Source of the DNA: Paenarthrobacter nitroguajacolicus
Lineage (GTDB): Bacteria > Actinomycetota > Actinomycetes > Actinomycetales > Micrococcaceae
Assembly: GCF_029952445.1 (NCBI RefSeq)
Contig: NZ_JAQPPK010000017.1
Span: forward strand, 51,423 to 115,422
Direction: 5' to 3'
Length of the DNA: 64,000 bases
In this document: positions 45,471 to 54,043 of the stretch, in pieces
How positions within the stretch are numbered: position 1 is the first letter of the stretch
Layout of the letters: every line of letters begins with the position of its first letter
The notes under the pieces: model-generated
Database searches by the model: none
Told to the model about the DNA's origin: nothing
What the model saw: only the letters and a program-made list of their open reading frames with translations
Program-made: the position numbers and the translations under genes

Positions 45471-45492
45471 TAGTAAATAAGTAGACTTACTA
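45471..45492. promoter_or_regulatory. TAAG-N4-CTTA palindrome upstream of the PPOX gene
   Basis: TAAG (45478-45481), TAGA, CTTA (45486-45489) is a perfect dyad, nested in a wider TAGTAA (45471-45476) with TTACTA (45487-45492) dyad, 54-75 bp before ATG 45546. Related sites lie at 13274 and 25134. Confidence 0.45.
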
Positions 45493-45545
45493 ATAGGCTG
45501 TTCCGGTGGGGAAATTCCCCGGCGGAAAAGGAAGTGAAGCCGAAC

Positions 45546-46028
45546 ATGACTGAAGAGCAGGGCATCAGCAAGGTCACCGACATCATCAACGATTCCAAAA
45601 TCGGGATGTTGACCACCATCAACGCAGAAGGGGCGCTGGTCAGCCGGCCGCTGGCAGTCCAGGAAGTGAAGGACGACGGCGACATGTGGTTCTTTACGGG
45701 ACTGGGCACCTCCCAGGTCGCCCACGTGAGGCAGGACCCCCGCGTCAACGTCTCCTTTGGCAAGAACACCGAGTGGGTGTCCGTTGCAGGCACCGCCGAA
45801 GTCGTCACGGATCGCGAAAAAATTCGTGAAATGTGGAATCAGGTAGTTGAGGCCTGGTTCCCCGAGGGCCCTGACACCCCTGAAGTTTGCCTGCTGCACG
45901 TAGATTCGGATTCCGCCGAATACTGGACCAGCCCGGGCGGTACAGCGGCCACGGTACTGCAATGGGTCAAGTCCAAAGTCACCAACTCACGCTTCAGTGT
46001 TGGCGAAAGCGGTACCGTGGACCTGTGA
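45546..46028 (+). CDS. Pyridoxamine 5'-phosphate oxidase-like (general stress protein 26 type)
   Basis: 160 residues. MTEEQGISKVTDIINDSKIG, MLTTINAEGALVSRPL, then WFFTGLGTSQVAHVRQDPRVN and SVAGTAEVVTDREKIREMW match the split-barrel FMN-binding general stress protein 26 (YdaG) subgroup of PNPOx-like proteins. It likely binds FMN or a related flavin cofactor; its reaction is unknown. Start ATG 45546 is used since GTG 45534 lies too close to the AAGGAA. Followed 7 nt later by a DksA/TraR-like gene. Confidence 0.85.
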   Translation: MTEEQGISKVTDIINDSKIGMLTTINAEGALVSRPLAVQEVKDDGDMWFFTGLGTSQVAHVRQDPRVNVSFGKNTEWVSVAGTAEVVTDREKIREMWNQVVEAWFPEGPDTPEVCLLHVDSDSAEYWTSPGGTAATVLQWVKSKVTNSRFSVGESGTVDL

Positions 46029-46034
46029 GCTGGC

Positions 46035-46388
46035 ATGGTTGACGCAGGACGGTTCCGGGTCCTCCTCGAACAGGAGCGCGACCGGAGGCTTCTGCTGCTC
46101 ACCGCGCTCCGAAATGACATCACCTCAGTCAGCCTGGCCCGGCAGGATTCCAACGTTGACGACGAACATGATCCTGAGGGAAGCACCATAGCCTTCGAAC
46201 TGTCCCAGGCGTCCGCACTCCTCGCGCAAAGCAGGGAGGGGCTCGAACAGATCGACGCGGCCCTGGCCAGGATTGCGGCCGGCAATTATGGCCGTTGTGA
46301 AGTCTGCGGTGTCGAAATACCGGAAGGCCGGCTTGAAGCCAGGCCGTGGACGCCGTTCTGCGTCAACCACGCCTCAGGGCGAAGGTAG
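46035..46388 (+). CDS. DksA/TraR-family zinc-finger protein
   Basis: 117 residues. A helical N-terminal part leads to a C-terminal zinc-finger with Cys88, Cys91 (CEVCG), Cys109 and His112 (CVNH); DksA and TraR normally use four Cys, so this one has a CCCH set. ALARIAAGNYGRCEVCG and the IPEGRLEARPWTPFCV segment are typical. These proteins bind in the RNA polymerase secondary channel. It follows a PPOX-like gene by 7 nt and overlaps the next reverse gene. Confidence 0.87.
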   Translation: MVDAGRFRVLLEQERDRRLLLLTALRNDITSVSLARQDSNVDDEHDPEGSTIAFELSQASALLAQSREGLEQIDAALARIAAGNYGRCEVCGVEIPEGRLEARPWTPFCVNHASGRR

Positions 46389-46649
46389 CGGCTGGCCCAT
46401 TCCCTTGGAGACCTGGACAAAACCGATACCCTGTTGGACCTTCTTCCTGGGGCCGCGGTTAAATCCCTTGGCATCCAGGTGGTTCCCCGCACGGTAGGCA
46501 GCAAGCGCTTCGTCGTAGATTCCGTTGAGCCGGCTTCCATCGAAGACCTCCCGCGTTCCATCCGTAAATTCGATTGCAATGGAGATGCTGGCCGGAAAAT
46601 GCCGGTTCATCCGAATGAAGCCTTGAGGGTCCTGCTGCAGTGAAATCAC
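46374..46649 (-). CDS. Hypothetical protein (91 aa)
   Basis: 91 residues. IAIEFTDGTREVFDGSRLNG and EALAAYRAGNHLDAKGFN suggest a small alpha/beta fold. I do not recognise the family. The GTG 46649 frame is used; ATG 46610 (MNRHFPASISIAIEF) is an alternative. It overlaps the end of the DksA/TraR-like gene by 15 nt. Confidence 0.5.
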   Translation of the reverse strand: MISLQQDPQGFIRMNRHFPASISIAIEFTDGTREVFDGSRLNGIYDEALAAYRAGNHLDAKGFNRGPRKKVQQGIGFVQVSKGMGQPLPSP

Positions 46650-46664
46650 GTGTGGGCGACGCTT

Positions 46665-47924
46665 TCAGTAGTTCTGGTTGGTTTCGGCCGTGCTGGAACG
46701 GTCGGCTGCCGCACCGTGCTTTCGGCTCGCCAGCAGGAACGGCAACGAAAGGAGCTCGATGACTCCCGCCATGGCCAGCGACGCCGGGTAGCCGTACAGA
46801 TCGGCGCCACGGCCCAGGAGCGGTTGGATCACCACCCCTCCGCTTGAACCCATCAAGGAATCGAAGCTGAGGACGGTGGCCCGCTGCTTGGAAGGGATCA
46901 TGTCATTGACGTAGGCCTGCCGAACCGGCGTGACAGCCGATCCCACCACGCCCCATACCGCCAACAGTAGCAAGGCGATCCAAAAACTTTGGGTGAATCC
47001 AAGGACCACGAGGATGACGAAGCCGGCAAGTCCGCCCATGATCAAGACGGAGGTGCGTCTGTGGAAAAGCTTCCGGGCGTGGGGTGCCAGCCAACCGCCG
47101 AGGACTTGTGAGCCGGCAACAATGGCCGCCGCCAGCCCGGCGATCGAGTACGCCTGGGGATCGCCAAAGAGGTCCAGAAGGTAGGGCTGCAGGGCGTAGA
47201 AGACATAGATTCCGACGCCGGCACTGAAGGGAGCGGCCAGCATCACGAACCGTACGGGCGGGTTTTTTAAGCCGCTGTCGATTGAAGCTGTGAGAACCGC
47301 CCGGGTCGCCCGCAATGGGTGCGTCGAGCGCTCAGGGGAGAATCCGACGTCGTGCATGAGCCCAAAAGCGACGGCAAACATGGCAAGCAGCACCAGGACA
47401 CGCAGGAGGAAAGGTACGCCAAGGTTGGTGGCCTGGGCGATGACGCCACCTGCCACTGAACCCAGGAGCATGGCTACGCCTTGGACCATCTGGCCGCGGC
47501 CGAGCACGGATTCAAGCCCGCCCTCGTAGCCCGAGAAGCGAAGTGCATCAACGAGCCACGCCTCCACGGCTCCGGAGAAGAACGTGAATCCCAGACCGAG
47601 GAGGACCGAGACTACGGCCCACATCCAGAACGGCGCCGAGATCTGCCACAGCAGGTAGTACAGGTAGGTCGACGCCGCCAGGGTCACTGTGCCCAGGAGG
47701 AAGGAGGTGCGCCGTCCCCAGCCATCAGCGACCACGCCAGTGGGGATTTCGAAAAGGACCATGCCTGCGGTGAAGAAGGCGTTGGCAGCAAAGGCCTCGA
47801 GGTTGCTGAGGCCTGCGTCCAGAAGGAACAGGGTGTTGATGCCCCAAATGAAAGAGGCCGCAACCGTATTGCCCAGCGTCAGCGTGAGGTAGACGCGTTG
47901 TATCTTGCGGGCTGCCGGATTCAT
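46665..47924 (-). CDS. Major facilitator superfamily transporter
   Basis: 419 residues with 11-12 membrane segments. The N-terminal GNTVAASFIWGINTLFLLDA, the loop MVLFEIPTGVVADGWGRRTS and EAWLVDALRF, and a similar motif in the second half (VLGGWLAPHARKLFHRRTSV) are MFS features. It most resembles drug-efflux-like members of the DHA/YfmO-type group; the substrate is unknown. ATG 47924 is chosen as the family-like start (MNPAARKIQRVYLTLT). Confidence 0.88.
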   Translation of the reverse strand: MNPAARKIQRVYLTLTLGNTVAASFIWGINTLFLLDAGLSNLEAFAANAFFTAGMVLFEIPTGVVADGWGRRTSFLLGTVTLAASTYLYYLLWQISAPFWMWAVVSVLLGLGFTFFSGAVEAWLVDALRFSGYEGGLESVLGRGQMVQGVAMLLGSVAGGVIAQATNLGVPFLLRVLVLLAMFAVAFGLMHDVGFSPERSTHPLRATRAVLTASIDSGLKNPPVRFVMLAAPFSAGVGIYVFYALQPYLLDLFGDPQAYSIAGLAAAIVAGSQVLGGWLAPHARKLFHRRTSVLIMGGLAGFVILVVLGFTQSFWIALLLLAVWGVVGSAVTPVRQAYVNDMIPSKQRATVLSFDSLMGSSGGVVIQPLLGRGADLYGYPASLAMAGVIELLSLPFLLASRKHGAAADRSSTAETNQNY

Positions 47925-48010
47925 GGTGTCACCGGTCCCGTGGGTACGTGGAGTGACCACGTGCCCATTCTCGTCCCGTTCGCCCTCCTTCACCAGATGC
48001 CACAGGTGTT

Positions 48011-49204
48011 CTACGATTCGTGGGTTGTCGGGATGTCCTGGGAAGCTGCCCATTCGCCGACATCCCTGCGTTCGATGGCTGCCGCCATCATGTCCGGGAA
48101 GAGGTCCGGGGTGCAGGCGAAGGCCGGTACGCCGATACCCGCCAAAGCCGCGGCGTGCCCTGAGTCGAACGATGGATGGCCGCTGTCACTCAATGCCAGC
48201 AGGGCGATCATGGTGGTTCCTCCGTCGACGATCGAGGCTGCCCGCCGCAACATTTCCTCGGCAATCCCGCCCTCATAAAGATCGCTGATCAAGACGAGGA
48301 TGGTTTCGGCCGGCTTGGTGATCTGCCCCTGGCAGTAGGCGAGGGCCCTGTTGATATCCGTGCCACCGCCCAACTGCACCCCGAACAGGACATCCACGGG
48401 ATCATCGAGGTCCTCCGTCAGGTCCACGACTTCGGTGTCAAAGACCACCAAGCGTGTGTTGACTGAGGGAAGGGAGCTGAGCACCGCGCCAAAAACGCTC
48501 GAATACACCACCGATTCGGCCATGGACCCTGACTGGTCGATGCAAAGGATGATCTCACGCTGGATCTCGCTGCTGCGCCTGGCATGGCCGAGGAGGCGCT
48601 CGGGTACAACCGTCCGGTATTCCGGTTGATAATGCCGGAGGTTGGCCGCGATGGTCCTGTTCCAGTCGATATCCCGGTGCCGGGGGCGACGGGTCCGGGC
48701 CGAGCGGTTCAGGGCACCGGATACGGCTTGTATGGTCTTGGCCCGGAGCCGATCCTCAAGTTCCTTGGTTACTTGGCGCACCACTGAGCGGGCAGTCTCC
48801 CGTGAGGCTTCGGGAATGACCCTGCCAAGACCCACCAGCGTACTGACCAGGCTGATGTCCGGCTGTACCGTACGGAGCATCTCGGGTTCCAGCAGCAGTT
48901 GCCGCAGCCCAAGCCGGTCCATGGCGTCGGCCTGCATCACCTGGACTACGGAGGACGGGAAGTAGCCCCGGATATCTCCGAGCCAGCGAGCCACCCGCGG
49001 GCTGGATGAACCAAGGCCGCCACGGCGCGTGGAACCATCCCCGTACAGGGCTTCGAGGGCTCGGTCGCGACGGATGTCGTCATCGGATAACTGGACCGTT
49101 GCGCCATCGGCCGTTGAGATGCCGTCCGCATCATCTCCGCCCAACACCAAACGCCACCGGCTCAGCCGGTCGCGGACGCTCAATTCCTCGGGAACGTCGG
49201 TCAC
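48011..49204 (-). CDS. von Willebrand factor A domain protein, last gene of the MoxR operon
   Basis: 397 residues. The vWA MIDAS motif is DQSGSMAES (about residues 222-230), with GGGTDINRAL and SDLYEGG later in the same fold; the N-terminal part is helical with WLGDIRGYFPSSVVQVMQ. MoxR-linked vWA proteins bind a metal ion and partner proteins and are chaperone-like clients of the ATPase. The GTG start overlaps the DUF5682 stop as GTGA. Last of five coupled genes (SWIM, DUF5691, MoxR, DUF5682, vWA). Roles beyond metal/partner binding are inferred. Confidence 0.9.
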   Translation of the reverse strand: MTDVPEELSVRDRLSRWRLVLGGDDADGISTADGATVQLSDDDIRRDRALEALYGDGSTRRGGLGSSSPRVARWLGDIRGYFPSSVVQVMQADAMDRLGLRQLLLEPEMLRTVQPDISLVSTLVGLGRVIPEASRETARSVVRQVTKELEDRLRAKTIQAVSGALNRSARTRRPRHRDIDWNRTIAANLRHYQPEYRTVVPERLLGHARRSSEIQREIILCIDQSGSMAESVVYSSVFGAVLSSLPSVNTRLVVFDTEVVDLTEDLDDPVDVLFGVQLGGGTDINRALAYCQGQITKPAETILVLISDLYEGGIAEEMLRRAASIVDGGTTMIALLALSDSGHPSFDSGHAAALAGIGVPAFACTPDLFPDMMAAAIERRDVGEWAASQDIPTTHES

Positions 49205-51504
49205 GCCACGGCCTCCCAGCCTAGAATTCTTGCCATGGTGCGTATCGCCGGTCCGGCCGCAGCCATATCCACGTCCATGGCCTCCACCGCGTGGTGGGCA
49301 GAATCACCCTGGCTCAGTTGCTCACCGATCTCCCGACGTTCAGGGCGGCTGAATGCTGAGAACGTCCGGCGAAGCAGGGGCAGCACGTCCTCAAACACGT
49401 CATCGCGGACGCCGTCCACCCATTCATCCACGAGCTTCAAAAGCCGCTGATCATGGATCAGCAAGGCAGCGTCCCCTGAAAGAAGGCCGTCCAGCCATGC
49501 GGCGGCTTCGGGGGCGGGGGTGGCAACGGACAGCCGCTGGCTAAGGCGGGCCGCGACGTCGTCTGCGTTCACCAGTCCCGCGTCCAACAGGAGGCGGGTG
49601 GCACGACCGGCGACGGAACCGTGGACCTTGTCCGAATGGGCGATGCCACCCAAGGCGGCATGCCAATCGTCCATCGGCAATTCAGGGACCAGTGTCATGC
49701 CGTCCTGGGCCGAGTCGATGGCCGTCCGCATAGCGGCTGCGGCCTCATCGTCAAGGCCGGCACAGGCCGTGGGCAGGCCCACGCAGGCCCGGATCACGGT
49801 GGCCTGAAGGATTTTGCGGACCTCCCTGATGTCCACTCCACGAACATTCCCATACCTGCACGTTCGGGCCAACGGAGCGATGGTCTCCAGGAGGGGTGGA
49901 ACGTCCTGCTGCAGCGCTGTGCGGGCGGCCAGAGCAGTGACGACGCCGGCAATGCCGTCGGGAAGATCGGCCAGAAGGCAACCTTCCAGCAGTGCACCCA
50001 AGGTGGGGAGTCCTTCCGCAGCGTGGGCTTGCTCGGAAACGAAGGTTGCTGCTGCGGAGGCTACTGTGGTGCCGTATCTGCTGGCTTCCACCACGGCGAT
50101 GGCCAGTTCGGGCCTCCACTGGAGCTTCCACGCCTCCTTGAACGTCCCGGTGGTACGGCCGGTTTCCGCTGGAACGCCCCAGTGCACCCCTAACAGGGCC
50201 AGACGATGGAGCAGCACCGAGCGCGCCAACTGGTTCGGTTTGCGCAGGTCCAGGACCATGAGTTCTTCCATCGCGCCTGGCTTCATGCGGAGCTTCCGTT
50301 GGCTGGTGGCGAGGTCGGCGAACAGTGGGAGCGTGGGCACTGAGTCCGGAACGTTTCCGAGTTCGCGGCCAACAGTGAGCTCGCGATGCACCAGCGCCAA
50401 AGGAAGGTCCGAACCGTCACAGAGGACGGCCTGCGCGGCGTCATCCAGTTCGGGGAGTCCTGGACTTGGCCTGCCACGGACGGCCGCAAGCGTTGTGGCC
50501 ATGCGGCTGGCCTCCACTACTGAGGCAGTGGATGCGTCCAGGTTCTGCCTGCGCAGGGCGTGGGCCACCCGGACCAACCATGTGGTGGCGACGTCGCCGG
50601 CAGGATCCTGGGATGCCCAATGGGAAAAGAGGTGTTGATACCAGCCAGGCGCCGCAACCCCTGCACCGTAACCGCTGTCCAGGCTTAGCCGGTCGGAGGT
50701 CCAAGGAACCCAAGTCACGGAGACCTTGACCTTGGGAAGTGATGACAACACCTTGTTGTCCGCCGAGGCGGGCGGGAAATCCGCCGGCACCAGGGCCGGT
50801 GCGTGGTAGGCGCCGCAAACTACGGCAATCCGTTCATGACCCTCGCGCATGGCAGCCCGCAGGATGCGCCTCATGGCCGCTTCACGGCGGTTGTTCTCGA
50901 CGACGTCGGGATGGTCACCTGGGCGCTCATCCAACGAACGGATCTCCGTAATCGCCTCAAGGAGTGCCTCGAATCGCCCAGCAGGATCTGAAGCGCGGTG
51001 CTCCACGGCATCTTCCCACCAACGTTCCGCATCGCTGTAACCGGCCGCTTCGGCCAGTATCCCGATAGCGTCGGGGCGATATGCAGGGCGCGCAGAGGCC
51101 GCCGCAGCGCCGTCCTGGGACGGCTCGTCGTCGTGGGTTTCCATGTCCGGTTCTTGGGAAGCGGCGGCTTCCGAAGCGGCCCGAAGAGCCAGGGAATGGG
51201 TCGCTGGAAGATCCATGGCGCGCACCGGGGTCCCGGTGGACAACGCCCAGCGAAGCGCCACCCACTCCGGCGAGAAGGCAGCCATGGGGTAAAAGGATGC
51301 CAGCCGGGGCTCGTCCACTGCGTAGATCAAGCCCGCAACCGGCGGCAGCATGTCGGGGTCGTTGACCAAGGGAATCACGTGGTCAAGTTCGGGCGGACCC
51401 TCCACCAGCACCAGATTGGGTCGAAGCGTGGCCAGTGCTTCAGCTACTGAGTGGGCTGAACCGGGGCCGTGGTGCCGGATCCCCAGGACATGGACGTCTG
51501 TCAT
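49201..51504 (-). CDS. DUF5682 protein with TraB/EreA-like N-terminal motifs
   Basis: 767 residues. The N terminus reads GIRHHGPGS (8-16), then LVLVEGPPE (31-39) and, about 190 residues later, NRREAAM and VVCGAYHAPAL (about 228-237). A GxxH...S...vE...R..aM...vvGxxH layout is shared by TraB/TIKI, EreA and ChaN proteins, a metal-dependent hydrolase-like superfamily; the assignment is from pattern, not alignment. The rest is a long helical region without recognised domains. It sits between MoxR and vWA genes with ATGA/GTGA overlaps. Function unknown. Confidence 0.85.
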   Translation of the reverse strand: MTDVHVLGIRHHGPGSAHSVAEALATLRPNLVLVEGPPELDHVIPLVNDPDMLPPVAGLIYAVDEPRLASFYPMAAFSPEWVALRWALSTGTPVRAMDLPATHSLALRAASEAAASQEPDMETHDDEPSQDGAAAASARPAYRPDAIGILAEAAGYSDAERWWEDAVEHRASDPAGRFEALLEAITEIRSLDERPGDHPDVVENNRREAAMRRILRAAMREGHERIAVVCGAYHAPALVPADFPPASADNKVLSSLPKVKVSVTWVPWTSDRLSLDSGYGAGVAAPGWYQHLFSHWASQDPAGDVATTWLVRVAHALRRQNLDASTASVVEASRMATTLAAVRGRPSPGLPELDDAAQAVLCDGSDLPLALVHRELTVGRELGNVPDSVPTLPLFADLATSQRKLRMKPGAMEELMVLDLRKPNQLARSVLLHRLALLGVHWGVPAETGRTTGTFKEAWKLQWRPELAIAVVEASRYGTTVASAAATFVSEQAHAAEGLPTLGALLEGCLLADLPDGIAGVVTALAARTALQQDVPPLLETIAPLARTCRYGNVRGVDIREVRKILQATVIRACVGLPTACAGLDDEAAAAMRTAIDSAQDGMTLVPELPMDDWHAALGGIAHSDKVHGSVAGRATRLLLDAGLVNADDVAARLSQRLSVATPAPEAAAWLDGLLSGDAALLIHDQRLLKLVDEWVDGVRDDVFEDVLPLLRRTFSAFSRPERREIGEQLSQGDSAHHAVEAMDVDMAAAGPAIRTMARILGWEAVA

Positions 51505-52613
51505 GTCTGGTTGGTGGATTCGAGATCGCGGCAGGCCCGGTACAGATCCTTCCATTCGGGCCTGTTCCGGACGACGGTTTCCAGGTATTCCTGCCAAATC
51601 ACCCGGTCCTGCACGGGGTCCTTGATGACGGCGCCCACGAGGCTGGCGGCGACGTCATCAGCCCTCACGGTTCCGTCGCCGAAATGGGCTGCGAGCGAAA
51701 GCCCGTTGGTCATCACGGAAATTGCTTCGGCTGTGGACAGCGTGGCCGAAGGCGACTTGATGGTGGTCCGCTGGTCCTGGGTGACGCCGGAGCGGAGTTC
51801 CCGCATTACGGTGACCACCCGGCGGATCTCGGACTGGGCAGCCAGGTCGGCAGGGAGCTCCAGCGCTTCACCCAGGCTGCGGACGCGGGTGGTGACGATC
51901 TCTACTTCCTGGTCGATGCTGTCCGGAAGAGGGAGGATCACGGTATTGAAGCGCCGCCGAAGTGCAGAAGAGAGATCGTTGACGCCTTTGTCCCGGTTGT
52001 TGGCGGTGGCGATCACGTTGAATCCCTTGCGTGCCTGGACCTCTTCGTTGAGTTCGGGGATGGGCAGTGTCTTCTCACTGAGGATGGTGATGAGGGAGTC
52101 CTGCACGTCGGAAGGAATCCGCGTCAGTTCTTCCACCCGCACCAGGCTTCCTGTTTCCATGGCCCGCATCACAGGTCCTGCGACCATGGCCGCCCTCGAT
52201 GGGCCTTCGGCAAGCAACCGGGCGTAGTTCCATCCGTAGCGCAGTGCCTCTTCCGGAGTCCCGGCGGTGCCCTGTATTACCAGCGTTGACGAACCCGAGA
52301 TGGCTGCCGCCAAGTGTTCCCCGAGCCACGTCTTGGCCGTTCCGGGCACTCCGAGCAAAAGCAGGGCCCTGTCGGTGGCCAGTGAAGCTACGGCAATTTC
52401 CACCAGCCGCTCGGAACCGAGATATTTCGGGGTGATGTGTGCTCCGTTGGAGAGCGTTCCGCCAAGGATATAGGTAGTGACAGCCCATGGTGAGAGCTGC
52501 CAGCTGGGTGGGCGGGGACGATCGTCCACAGCGGCCAATGCGCTGAGTTCATCGGCGTACGCGTTTTCAGCGTGGGCTCGAAGAACATCGGTTCCGTTCT
52601 GTGCATCGGTCAT
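51501..52613 (-). CDS. MoxR-family AAA+ ATPase
   Basis: 370 residues. Walker A LLGVPGTAKT (with the MoxR-typical TAKT), Walker B-like LVRVEELTRIP and sensor/arginine part IATANNRDKGVNDLSSALRRRF. MoxR ATPases act with vWA proteins as substrate-remodelling chaperones in assembly or conflict systems. ATG 52613 overlaps the DUF5691 stop as ATGA. Third of five coupled genes. The client is presumably one of the other operon products (inference). Confidence 0.92.
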   Translation of the reverse strand: MTDAQNGTDVLRAHAENAYADELSALAAVDDRPRPPSWQLSPWAVTTYILGGTLSNGAHITPKYLGSERLVEIAVASLATDRALLLLGVPGTAKTWLGEHLAAAISGSSTLVIQGTAGTPEEALRYGWNYARLLAEGPSRAAMVAGPVMRAMETGSLVRVEELTRIPSDVQDSLITILSEKTLPIPELNEEVQARKGFNVIATANNRDKGVNDLSSALRRRFNTVILPLPDSIDQEVEIVTTRVRSLGEALELPADLAAQSEIRRVVTVMRELRSGVTQDQRTTIKSPSATLSTAEAISVMTNGLSLAAHFGDGTVRADDVAASLVGAVIKDPVQDRVIWQEYLETVVRNRPEWKDLYRACRDLESTNQT

Positions 52614-54043
52614 CGGAAGGCCTCCGTCAGGGATTGTCTGAATGATTGGTATTGGACAGCGTCGCGAAGCACACGGCGCCGGGCGGGGTCGTCGGTCCGC
52701 TCCAGCAAGCGCCTGCATTCTTCGGCGGCTTCCGGTGGGAGGGCAGTGGGAAGGACATCGAAAAGCATGGAGGCCAAACGAGTCCCCTCCTTGCCGGAGA
52801 TCACCCCGAGGACCGCCCCGGCCAACGCAGGGCCCCAGGGCTGCGGCAGATCGCGAAGCAAGGAGGCAAGGTCGTCGGGTTCTTCGGTCCCTGCCCTGAT
52901 GTGCCGCTCCAACCAGAGCTCTCGCTCATCCGCGGGCAGGCAGTGAAGGAGCCTGGCGTCGGTCCGGACTGTGAGCAGTGCTCGAACCCATTCAAGGTGG
53001 TTCCTGCTTGTGGCGGCGGTGGTCAGGAGGGCCAGGACCCGCGGCTCCTCTTTGAGGAGGGCGGCCGTCGCTTCCGGGCTGCGGCCGGAGACGGAGGTCC
53101 ACACGTCCAGCGGGGCTCCAAGAATGATGGTGTCCAAGCGTGCCAACCTGTCGGGTTCGCCGCTGCGAGGGGCAGATGGTATTCCGTCCCGCAACGCCGC
53201 AGCGTCCGGGTCCTCTGGAAGATCAATGTCGAAGCGCTTGTTCAGCAAGCCTTTGACTTGAAGCAAGGGCAGGAGCCGGGCCGCCATCCGCCCGGCGCGC
53301 GCACTTCGTGGGAGCCGGTCCAAGAGCGCTATGGCCACTTCCCTGACGCTCTTGGCTTTGTCGTCCAGGCCTTTCTCCAGCAACCCTTCGTCCTCGTCGT
53401 GAAGTTCGTAGCCCAAGCGCTTCAGGTGGCTGGCGCGTGCCCTTGCGCTCAGTGAGTTCCATTCGGTGGACAGTTGCTGGCGCGCGATCGTAAAAGTGTC
53501 CAAAGCCGGTGATGCCGGTGCGGCCTCATCAGCCTCGTGGACAGACCGTCGCGGTTCTGAGTGGGCCAGGCCGGCTGTGCTGACATCCTGGAGCCAACGG
53601 CCCCGTGTTCCGATGGCAGGGTCAAGCACGCGGAATACCGACGACGTGTTCTCGGCCACCGCGAACAGGGCCGGAAGCAGCCGGTGAGGGACCCGGCGTC
53701 GTGCTTGTGCGGCGGACCGCAGCCAGTCAACCAGCAGCTGGTTCCTCAGGTCGAGTCCCACCGGTGGCTGCCTGAGCAGCAACTCAAGGAGCCGCGCCGC
53801 CTCACCCGTAGCTTGCGGCTCGGTATCGGTTGGTGCCGGTGGCACCCGAAGTCCAGCTCCCACTGAAGCGGCTGTCCGGGACGCCCGGCGCACGACATCC
53901 ACCAGTGCGGCCTGATCCAGGAGGGACTCCTCGCGCGAGGAAGCGGCCGCGGGGCGAGCACCGAGTTCAACGGGCGGGGCGGGAGCATCGTGCCGTCCGG
54001 TGCCCACCAGGGCGGCGGTTCGGAGCTCGTCCGTCCACTTCAC
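52610..54043 (-). CDS. DUF5691 family protein
   Basis: 477 residues. The start RTAALVGTGR and the later helical repeat-like stretches (VREVAIALLDRLPRSARAGR, ALLTTAATSRNHLEWVRALL) match the DUF5691 family found with MoxR/vWA genes. Arg/Leu-rich helices suggest a HEAT-like scaffold. GTG 54043 overlaps the SWIM gene stop. The function is not established; gene order makes it a component of the MoxR-vWA system. Confidence 0.85.
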   Translation of the reverse strand: MKWTDELRTAALVGTGRHDAPAPPVELGARPAAASSREESLLDQAALVDVVRRASRTAASVGAGLRVPPAPTDTEPQATGEAARLLELLLRQPPVGLDLRNQLLVDWLRSAAQARRRVPHRLLPALFAVAENTSSVFRVLDPAIGTRGRWLQDVSTAGLAHSEPRRSVHEADEAAPASPALDTFTIARQQLSTEWNSLSARARASHLKRLGYELHDEDEGLLEKGLDDKAKSVREVAIALLDRLPRSARAGRMAARLLPLLQVKGLLNKRFDIDLPEDPDAAALRDGIPSAPRSGEPDRLARLDTIILGAPLDVWTSVSGRSPEATAALLKEEPRVLALLTTAATSRNHLEWVRALLTVRTDARLLHCLPADERELWLERHIRAGTEEPDDLASLLRDLPQPWGPALAGAVLGVISGKEGTRLASMLFDVLPTALPPEAAEECRRLLERTDDPARRRVLRDAVQYQSFRQSLTEAFR

